Program-made: the position numbers and the translations under genes
Shown here: one piece after another, positions 28,857 to 37,499 of the stretch
Layout: each line of letters opens with the position of its first letter
How positions within the stretch are numbered: position 1 is the stretch's first letter
Source: Cladosporium sp. IMV 00045
Taxonomy: Eukaryota; Ascomycota; Dothideomycetes; Cladosporiales; Cladosporiaceae
DNA: 37,499 nucleotides
Assembly (NCBI GenBank): GCA_001931905.2
Contig: MSJI02000480.1
Span: 1-37,499 of the forward strand
Reading direction: 5' to 3'
The notes under the pieces: generated by a model
Told to the model about the DNA's origin: nothing
Database searches by the model: none
Seen by the model: the letters and a program-made list of their open reading frames with translations, nothing else

Positions 28857-31800
28857 ATGAATCTCGGATCACTGAGTGGCAGGCGTTCAGTCTCTCCAAC
28901 AAGCTCGCGGACAGCATCGCCCGTCCCGCGTATAGCGCGTCAAACGGCAGAAGACGGTATGCTCGTTGAAATCAGCAATCATAACGTTGAAAATCACTGA
29001 TAACCGTGCAGTCTTAATCAAAGACGACAAAGGCTTGCGGAGATATGCAGCCATCATAGACCGCGCCCTCAGCACTTGGGAAACAGCGCCCGAGGAATGG
29101 GCCGATTACATTGCCTTCCTCAGCAGACTACTGAAAGCCGTTCAAAGTCACGGCAAAGATACTTCAACACTGCCTCATAGTTCTGGCATCGCATCAAAGC
29201 TTGCGCAATGTCTGAACCCAGCTCTTCCGTCCGGAGTTCACCAGAAAGCGCTCGAAGTGTACGCCTACATCTTTGCGACTTTTGGAAGGGAATACGTGTC
29301 CGAGCATCTGCATGATTTCCTGCCAGGTCTCTCAGGGGTGCTTTCATTTGCTTCGTTGTCGACCAGACCTGGTCTGTATGACTTGTTGCAAAATTACGTG
29401 GTTCGCCTTGATCCGAACGTTCTTCGCCCAGTGTTGAAGTCTCTGGTTCTGAGCATATTGCCTGCCTTGGAAGACGAAACCAGCGAGGATTTTGAACAGG
29501 CAATCTCTATTCTGTCCAAGTTAGAGCGTGTGTTTGGCTCTCACCAAGACCGACAGCACCAGCCATCAGAAAATGACGGCTACTTCTGGCAATGCTTATT
29601 CCTTGCGATCATCACAAGTCCTTCTAGACGCCAAGGAGCTTTGAACTACCTTTCGCGCCATCTACCCAGTTTCGGCGGCGTAAAGTCATCGCAATCCTCA
29701 AATGGCAACCACAGTACAAGCCTGTCATCTACTGCCGAAGCTGCCCTCGTGCCCGAGTCTGGATTACTGATCCGAGCTTTCGCGTGCGGCTTGTCTGACA
29801 CGCAACCCCTGATACAGAGAGGCTTTCTGGACCTTCTGGTGACACATCTTCCTCTGGCTTCCCCGGTGCTACAAGAACGTGTAGGCCAGTCAGATTTTGA
29901 CAGGCTTACTACCGCGGCAATGAACGTACTCTTGAGGCGAGACATGAGTCTGAACCGACGTGTATGGTCTTGGCTGCTAGGGCCAGAACCAAAAGAAAAG
30001 GGAAGCATGTCGCCAGCTACCGAGCGAAATGAACCCATTCAAAGCGACGATTCTCAGCAATTCCATCACTTCAGGAAGTTTGGTCAGGCAACCGTTGAAC
30101 GCTGTCTGAAAGGGATGCTAGGACGCCAAGATGTCCGTCCAGTTGAGAAAGCTCGACCATTTCGTATTTGTCTTTCGCTCATGGATCGCTGGGAAATTGG
30201 CGGTGTTCTGGTACCTAGACTCTTTCTACCTGCTATGAGGAGTGTCTATGCATACAGTAACAAGGCTAGCCGCGAGGAATCAGCCGATGCTATCAAAAGT
30301 GCCAGCTTGTTCTTTGACGGCACTGAAAGCAGACTCATCTGGAGTGAACTGTTAAAGGTGGTACGGGATGCCACAGAGGGCCAGCAAACGTCTCACGATA
30401 GTGTCAACTTCTTCAAATGGGTCTTGCAAAACTTCAACGTGAGAGAAGAAGAAATGATCACAGTACATATGCCCCTCATTGCTGGGTATCTACTGGAGTT
30501 CATCAAATCATCAAGCACTTCTGACTCTCAAAAACTCTCTGATTTGACCGACTGCGCCATGGTACTGTTGGAGCCGGTTCCGCCAAGATCATTTGCCCTC
30601 TCTAACAACCAAGCGAATGGGGGCTCTCCCGCCAACATACCTACACCGAACCTTCGACGAACGGTCAAACAATATTACGAAGGACTGACCTCTGAGAGCA
30701 AATCCGGTTTGCCATCTCCACCGGAACTGGCTGACATCCTGGTGCAAAACGTTTTCTCCATACTAAGCAAGCAAATGATTGACAAGCCTGATGTGTTCGC
30801 AAAGGGAGTGCAGATTACATCCAACCTTCTGTCAAAACTGCCGGAGCAACAATCCCTGCCTGTGGAAGCTCTCATGCAAGGGCTTTGCGCCAATGCAGCC
30901 CTATCTGCGGGACAACCTCTACAATTCTCATCTATCACATCTGTGGTAAATCTACTGACGTCTCTGGCTTCCCGCAGCTCAGATATGGAAGACGTGAGGC
31001 AGCAGCTCGAGGTTCTAGAAAGTTCCCTGCTCGAGCAATTATGGAACTATCTATCACCCACGCGGGTAAAACACCATGTCGAAGCTGTCAGACTCATTTG
31101 GCAGCTTGACGAACTCGTGAAGCCCGGGAGCACCGTCAAAGCAGGCCTTAGCGAACTCATGCAGAAATCGTCGTCACCCACGTCAATCAGCGACAACGAG
31201 CGCATGGAATGTATCTGGAGATTTACTACTCTTTGGGCTCATACCCTGCCCTTTCAACCGTCCGCGTCAAAGCAGGAAGGTCGAGGCCTGTCACGCCGTG
31301 GGAGCGCAGTATCAACTCATGCCGATTCATGGCCACGACGCCAAGATATACTCTCTGGACCATTGCTTCTATCTCTGGACATCTTGAGCGATCCTAAAGT
31401 TGCCGCTCAAAGTGTCGTTAGCAACCTTCTTGTAAGCCCTGGCAGCATGGGCTTAGTGTTCCAAATTCTGTTTGCCCAACTGGTAGTTCTCCTCGACGAT
31501 AAGAAAAAGGTCAATCAACCTCATCCTGCAACAGTGGCGCGCAACGTCAAACAACGAAACAGAGAGCTCGAATATTTGTTAGGACACGTCGAGGCGATTT
31601 TGAAACTTGACGATGAGATGATGTGGCAAGGTCTGGATGAGATGCGTTTGCCTCAAAGTTCTGGATACAACGACAGTGATGCTGTCACATGGCTGGCTAC
31701 TCACTGCGTGCAACTACTGGGAAAGAACGAAACCTCGCCTACTTTGAACGAGCATGCCGTATCGATCCTGCATTCTCTGCTGTCTGGGCCTTACCCTATC

Positions 31801-34389
31801 AAGCTCCGCGTCAAGACGCTTGAGCTCGAGGATCTGTTGCTCGGGAAGATACGAGCCTCGCTCTCTCTCGATCAAAACGTCTCGCAGACATCGCTCTTGG
31901 ATCTAGCGATACTTGCCATGGGCCTTCGCCAGCTTCATACGCCAAATCCTGATTCTGGAGCTAGTCGGCGAAAGTTTTCTCTAAGTTCAGGCAGACGACC
32001 TAGCGTTGCACCTCGTGAGGAGCAAGCCGCTTTGCAAGATCATGGTCCATACAAGCCCCCATCGCAACTGTTAGAAGCTTTACGCGACGGGTTTGCCTCC
32101 CTATCAATAAGAACACACATGGATGCTTGGCTGGACTTCCTCGCTGCAAGCCTGCCGTTCTTCGGAGATATGCTCTTGACAAACTTGATTCCTCTAGTAG
32201 ACACATTTTGCGATCAGCTGCGCCACACTCTTGAACAGCTAAAGGCCGTTTCTGATAAAGTTGCGGACAGTCAGGCTTTCTCGCCAGACATTACTATCCT
32301 CAAGCTCCTTGAAGGTCTCAATATGTTGCTTGCTGAATCTCACGATCAAATCGAAGAGGAAGACCTCGAGCCTCAACGCAAGGCGTCCGAAGGAGCTCAT
32401 AGTGTTCTTGGATCGATAGCGTCAAGTGCGTTCAAATCGCAAGCCCCTGCCCCAAGTAGGACTGCGAAAGCGAACAGCCGTTTGACAGTCATTCTCGCCT
32501 TCCAAGATGCCATCCGTATATGTGTGAACATTTGGATGTGGTCAGCGCGGGGCCCAGAGAACGAAGTCAGTGATCGCTACAACGGAGCGACAACATCTTA
32601 CTATGCACATCGGTTGCGCAACAGGACAAGGTCTATGCTCGAACAGGTGTTCGCCGTGGAGCCTTTGGAGAGTTTGGAGGTAGTGATGACGATGTGGTCT
32701 CAAGCTCCCACCGCATCTGAAGGCAGTGCTGTTCTTAGCTTGCTTCATGTCCTCGCCGTCTCGAGACCGAAGAGCGTCGTACCAGCTATCTTGGATGCGC
32801 TGTGTAACCGAACACAGGCAAATCACATGTCACCATCACTTCAATCTAGTTTGACATCTGATTTGTCGGCTTCAGATGTTGTAGCATTCTTCACTGCTTA
32901 CCTCGAGACAGTGGAAGACGATGCAACCGATGAGATTTGGCCAGACTGCACTGCCTTCATGCGCGACGTCCTTTCCAACCCTCTACCCTTCCGCCAGATC
33001 CTGCCGGCTCTGCTCTGGGTGACCCTGATCCTCGCCGAGAAGTTAGACAACACAAACTATGGCGATCAACGCAAGATGAGAAGAGAGCTCGGAGACAATT
33101 TTTCGAGATTGTTGTCTGCGACCTTTGCGGCGTCTCCTTTCAGCTCATACATCGAACAAAACGCGCAGTCTGGCACCGACACATTAGAGACCGACCTTTC
33201 TGTCGGAAGGCGAAACATGGACATCGTGGTCATACTGAAACATATCGTCGCCAAGATTGAAAGTATTCTGGACTCAGTCGACCGCATCACGAGTGTCATC
33301 AACACCATTTCGACAAGCCTGATCTCGCCCGCCTTCCATGCTAAAGCGTTCCCCGGCACAATAACTCCTGATCTCCTCAGCCTCCTCGTTCGCATGACAC
33401 GGAAAGCCCCTACAGCAAAGTCGTGGAGGAGAGACGTACTTGATGCATTCAACAGCCCCCGCTTCCTGGATTCACACGCAGATGTCGCTGAGCGTTATTG
33501 GTTCCCCGTGCTGCAACAATGGTCTCAAGGTGACAAAGAACGCGTTAACGAGCTGCTGTCCAGACTTGCACCTCCATCCAGTGCCGGCATCATGTTCGGC
33601 GTGGGCGCAGCAGCAGCCAGGCTCAAGGCTGATAGCGAAACACAATTTATCTTGCGACGCTTGTGTCTGTTGCTTCTGGCGTCACCGCCGGACAGCTATG
33701 CGGCCCATATGCAGCAGATCGAAGAGAAGCTCGCTGAACTCTTCGAAGCAAGCACATCTTCGTCGCCTTCTTCGACGATCAAGGCTGAGCTGTTCATGCT
33801 GTACCGTGCTCTGATACTCTCATCAAGTCCAGTCAACTTTGCTCCGTTGTGGCCGCTTTTGAACGATCAGTTGCAATCTGCGTTCGCAAGTCTGGCTCCC
33901 AGTGACGGACGCAATACAGGTTTCACAAACCTCACTCTCTTACAAGCAGGCAAGCTACTCGATCTACTGGTCGCTCTCGGTCCTGATGAGTTCCAACTCC
34001 ACGAATGGCTATATGTTACCGACACCACTGATGCGGTCTATCATCCACCAGGATGGACGCCCGCAGCACTCGCAGACCAACTCGCCGAGCACCTCAGCCT
34101 CGAAGCAGGGGCCGACTCTTTGCCAACGCCTACTTCGCCAGCACAGAACTTAGCTGAAGGACAACCCAGGGTGCTTTTCGGAGCTGACATGAACTACGAC
34201 AAGGAGGACATCAAGGCAATGGCAACAGAAGACTTTGCAAAGGCGGTCATGCGGCCGTTTCTCAGCCAATTAAGCATCAACGCGTACGAGAGCACATACA
34301 GTATCGAGTCTCCAGATCCTGCCTCGTATCGGAGGAGCCTTTTGGAAGATGTGCTGGACTCCAGTACTCTGGTAGATCAAGAACGATAG
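28857..34389 (+). CDS. DOP1: Dopey family protein Dop1 (endosome-Golgi traffic), two exons
   Basis: Exon 1 is 28857-28956 and exon 2 is 29012-34389; the 55-nt intron is GT-AG and the joined frame gives 1825 residues. The start ACCATGAAT has good context. The N-terminus is a Ser/Arg-rich leader (MNLGSLSGRRSVSPTSSR) followed by the Dopey_N domain: VLIKDDKGLRRYAAIIDRAL, FLSRLLKAVQSH, GVHQKALEVYAYIFATFGRE, then further helical repeats. Exon 1 is required, because without it the Dopey domain lacks its start. The rest is a very long HEAT-like helical solenoid, as in yeast Dop1 (about 1700 aa), which acts with the flippase Neo1 and with Mon2 at endosomes and Golgi. The C-terminal segment ending FAKAVMRPFLSQLSINAYES is also characteristic. 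It is divergent from MON1. Confidence 0.93.
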
Positions 34390-34595
34390 GGATTAGAATT
34401 GTATAGATTGAATTGATCAACTCAAGTCCTAACTCATTGGATCTCTTGCCAACAATCTCTCAGTAAAGTCTACGGATATGATCGAGTATATGCAGCCCTG
34501 CCGTACTGCTACCACTTTCTACGGTTTCTGAATACAACACCTTCTACCCATGCCCTTACGCTACATGATTACCCCCTAAGCAGTAAATCCGCATC

Positions 34596-35036
34596 CTAAC
34601 TCCACAACAACAATTTATGCAAGCCATCAGGCACCGAGATCCCGACCCTCGTCTCTTCCTGCCCTAACATGAACAGCGTCCCCCCAAGAATCGGGCAATA
34701 GACAAAAACAACATCCGCTATCCCCCAACTCCACTTCCAGAAAACCCTCGCAACGGACACCCCGATGACTGTGGGCTGCGTTGCGCGTGGATGGCGGAAG
34801 ATCAGCGAGGCGAAGGAGCCATGTCCGGCGATCACGAGCTTGTGAGGGCGGACCGCCTTCTGGAAGGAGGAACATATGCGCGAGCGGAGCTCGATAGATG
34901 GAGGCTAGTAGGGGGGAAAGTGCCGGGTGTCGATTGCGACGATGTGACGGCTCTTCAGAACGGAGCGAGCCTTTCGCGCGTCGAGAATATCAGGCAGATG
35001 GGACGGCAGCTGGCATGATCCGAGAAGAATCGGAGA
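34596..35036 (-). CDS. Coding-like hypothetical, two same-frame blocks separated by one TAG
   Basis: Block 2 (34904-34596) encodes 102 residues with strong C-ended codon bias at the start: PPSIELRSRICSSFQKAVRP, HKLVIAGHGSFASLIFRHPR, a hydrophobic VVFVYCPILGGTLFML, then a stop. Block 1 (35036-34905) is in the same frame and reads SPILLGSCQLPSHLPDILDA, RKARSVLKSRHIVAIDTRHF, PPY and TAG. The TAG lies at the end of CTTTCCCCCCTACTAG, which looks like a 3' splice site. It may therefore be an intron end (57 nt if the donor is the weak GTTCTG) or a Trp-to-stop change. No ATG is present in block 1; an acceptor-like CACTAG precedes it, so a further 5' exon is implied. The family is not recognised. Confidence 0.35.
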
Positions 35037-37079
35037 CTAGTGAACTGTGGCATTGGCGATTCCGGGACTGGTTTTTGTGGATATCGAACGGCGACTCTCT
35101 TTGTTTTTGCTGGAAATCGAAGATCTTTCTTACGATGTCCAGATTGGCTTTGCTTTGGTTCAAATAATGCATGTACGCATGGTCTTGATACGATCTGTGT
35201 TGGCTTCCTGGCTATCTAAAGTGGCTGCATTAATGTGCTTCTAGTGCCTTCGCCTCCAAAACACTATTGGGGGAAAGAAAAGTAGGGTTTCCGGCTATGG
35301 CTGCCACGCGGCGACGGGGGTTGTCGTCTTGGTATAAACGCAGTGTTATTGTCAAATGGATACCATGGTGTACATGTCATCTATTCACGCCGTGCAGTAA
35401 TAATCATGGGTGCAATGCCTAGTTGTGATCTTCTTCTTCGTTGAAATGTATCCCACGCAATCGAGAGCGTGCTAACCAAGCACAATTGATGAATTCCATC
35501 ATATTCACCACACGTAAATCTTCTCGGCAAAAACTGCACACGCGCGAAAAAGGTAAACATCCACTCATGCGCATGTTTTCATGATCGCACGAATAATGAC
35601 ATCTCCACACCTTCGCTCGCATCGGAGAGAAACGAACGAGTGGAGTTCTCCTTCACATAGCCAATATGGAGCATGTATGCACTGCATTGCATAAATATTT
35701 CACTTCAATGCTAATGCTAGATTCCGCGGAGCCTCATAAGCTCCGATGCGGCGCGCGCGCGGGCGTGGATCAAATATGCATATTATTGTGATACTTAGAC
35801 TTTCTCGGCCCAGAGAGAAAACCGTTGGGGGCATTCTTAGGTATTCATTTTCAGCCCTGTACGTCATTGTCATGAGTTTATGTTTTTGAGGCGAGCGCAC
35901 GATGGATTTAAGATGTCAATGAGCGAGCGTGAGAGAGGTCGAGGCCGTTCTATTTTGCTTGATAAGATGTACGCACGGGCGTGTTTGCATGTGCGGTTTT
36001 GCCTTTTGGTAGCTTGGTTATTACTCTTCTGCGCGTACCAGTAGTGTTGACTTCGACGCGATGGAAGAAGATCCACTGATACCATGCTACGAACTGATTC
36101 TGCAACGAAGAAAGATGATGTCGCGATTCGCAAAGTGGCGCTGTTTGCAGGATCAAGCATTCATAGCCTCTCTCAACCTTAACGGCTATTTCCACCATCG
36201 TTCTCCAAGGACTCTATTTGAAGTACCCAGAAAGGCTTTCGCCGAATTTCCACTAGGACTTCGAAGCCGGCGAACGTTTCCTGAATCTCACAAATCCGTC
36301 CGTCTTCAGATGGGTCAAGGTTGGGATCCCCACATGGAGACGTTCCAGATCAATTGTTCCTTTTGACATGACCATCACGAACGACCATTCGGAGGCTCAA
36401 GAAGCAAAGCACGTCAGTGGCTGCGGGATGGTATGCACACGCTTAGTAGCAGCCACATGGAAGCTCCATTCTTGGGGGAAATGTTGAGTATGGTTAAGGT
36501 TCGCTCGCAGCACACGTGGCTGGTTGGGATTACTAGCCTGCATATGAAGGCTTGTTTCTAAATTCTTGAGGTAAATCTGGATGATGTCGTTTATTGTTGA
36601 TTTGTTGACGTGGGTATCGTCACTGGGTTTGGGTGGGGTCTTGATGAGTGGGTTTGAGGATGTGTCGCTGGGAATTTGACGACGATTTGCGAGAGTTTGA
36701 GCTATTGATATTCAATGAGGTGGCAACGTGCCTTGTTTTCTGGAATTTTAGCCCCGATCACTAATCGTGCTCTTTGTGGGAGTCAAGTGTGCTGCTCTGG
36801 AATGTTCTCGTATTACGACGAGCCTCGGTGTTTGATAATGTCAACTACGCGTCAGGTGTCGCGGGGTGTGGTCTTATTTACCGATGGCAATATGGGCTGC
36901 GCACGCGGTGTTCATGAAGTTTCATTTCTCGTCCGCATTTTGCTGTATCTGGTGCGCGTGAAGTTGGCTCTCTCCCCGAGCCGATTAGTCTCATCCAAAT
37001 GATATGCCAGACACCAAAAGATGGATCCAATGAAATCAACAATCAATGACCAATTTCTCACAAATCCACTCATTATTCC
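35037..37079. other. Two-kilobase intergenic stretch, no gene seen
   Basis: I see no frame with family resemblance or coding-like codon use. The longest frame (36061-36366, 101 codons on the plus strand) has no recognisable content. There is a short alternating CG run at 35749-35761. The region is less GC-rich than the genes and may contain promoters of distant genes or unrecognised non-coding RNA. Confidence 0.5.
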
Positions 37080-37499
37080 TCACGCCTTCCAGCCACGGTA
37101 CACGGTCTTGCTACCGTAGGTCTGACCTTTCTTGAGAACCACCATACCCCTCCACTTCTCCTCGTTGACGGCGTTGACATACCTGCTCGCCTCAATGCAC
37201 ATGCCGCTCCTGGGGCCTCTGGCGGGCGAGCCGTCCATTTCCGGGACGTTGATGAACTTGCCCGCGTAGAACTGGAAGGCGGGCTCGGTGCTCAGCGCCT
37301 CGAAGTGCAGCTTCGTGTTGGGGTGGTAGAGGCTGATGAGCTTGTTGAGCGGCTGCGAGCGCGTGTCGATGGGCACGCTTGACGGGTCTGGGTTGACGAT
37401 GAAGCAGTGGTCGGGTTTGGGGGTTTCGGCGCCCAGGGTGAATTCTTCGTTCGCGTTGAATTCGGGGTAGGGTTCGATGGCGCCTGTGGGGATGGCGTT
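37080..37499 (-). CDS. Aldose 1-epimerase (mutarotase) family protein, C-terminal part, cut by the window edge
   Basis: The frame is open to the right edge and ends at 37080, giving 139 residues of the C-terminus. Family motifs are LYHPNTKLHFEALSTEPAFQ, FYAGKFINVPE, SGMCIEASRYVNAVN (carrying the catalytic Glu of the mutarotase fold) and GQTYGSKTVYRGW at the end. Aldose 1-epimerases interconvert alpha and beta anomers of galactose or glucose. The fungal GALM-like group also includes larger secreted or unassigned enzymes, so substrate and location need the missing N-terminal half. No intron is apparent in the visible part. Confidence 0.88.
   Translation of the reverse strand, partial: NAIPTGAIEPYPEFNANEEFTLGAETPKPDHCFIVNPDPSSVPIDTRSQPLNKLISLYHPNTKLHFEALSTEPAFQFYAGKFINVPEMDGSPARGPRSGMCIEASRYVNAVNEEKWRGMVVLKKGQTYGSKTVYRGWKA

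Noticed and set aside
35749..35761. Alternating CG run that could form Z-DNA
   Set aside because: Only about thirteen bases long and isolated; too little to claim a function.
36061..36366. 101-codon plus-strand frame in the large right-hand intergenic region
   Set aside because: No family resemblance, no splice extension and codon use unlike the neighbouring genes; kept out of the gene list.

Overview
The window looks like nuclear DNA of a filamentous ascomycete, most likely a Dothideomycete (the class is inference). The reasons are the gene set (Pom152, Pkr1, Dop1, Mon1, an UCH37-type hydrolase, GPI-anchored Ser/Thr-rich wall proteins), introns of about 50-80 nt with GT-AG ends, GC-rich third codon positions, and short AT-rich CpG-poor tracts of the kind left by mutated repeats. 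No rRNA, tRNA, CRISPR, intact transposon or bacterial-type operon was seen.

Layout. 1-147 (-): edge of an unrecognised gene. 367-1779 (+): mitochondrial DUF155 protein (MRX10/RMND1 type). 2540-3869 (-): four-exon secreted amidohydrolase. 4331-4828 (-): orphan ORF. 5030-5470 (-): conserved small fungal protein. 5760-8665 is an accessory island bounded by two AT-rich tracts. It holds a decayed aminoglycoside-phosphotransferase-like (APH) kinase pseudogene and an intact small protein with a conserved His and Cys. 9232-10365 (+): classical tyrosine phosphatase. 11494-11985 (+): Pkr1. 12045-12345: tandem repeat of about 88 bp. 12515-14462 (-): UCH37-like deubiquitinase with an apparent frameshift. 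15021-18842 (+): nucleoporin Pom152. 19391-19941 (+): transposase-derived DNA-binding protein. 20244-21362 (-) and 22115-23826 (+): two divergent GPI-anchored wall proteins. 24718-25979 (+): TauD/TfdA-type dioxygenase. 26529-28553 (-) MON1 and 28857-34389 (+) DOP1 are divergent across 303 bp. 34596-35036 (-): coding-like stretch broken by one TAG. 35037-37079: no gene supported. 37080-37499 (-): C-terminal part of an aldose 1-epimerase cut by the right edge.

Most of the window is housekeeping: mitochondrial translation support, V-ATPase assembly, the nuclear pore, endosomal Rab7 activation, Golgi-endosome traffic and deubiquitination. Genes are monocistronic with separate promoters, and I see no biosynthetic or defence cluster. 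The parts most worth a second look are the accessory island, the extracellular version of a decarboxylase-type amidohydrolase, the transposase-derived DNA-binding gene, the Lys-Pro-Cys repeat wall protein, and two apparent reading-frame breaks (UCH37 and 34596-35036). Gene models were built by hand from splice signals and family conservation; no alignment or search was run.
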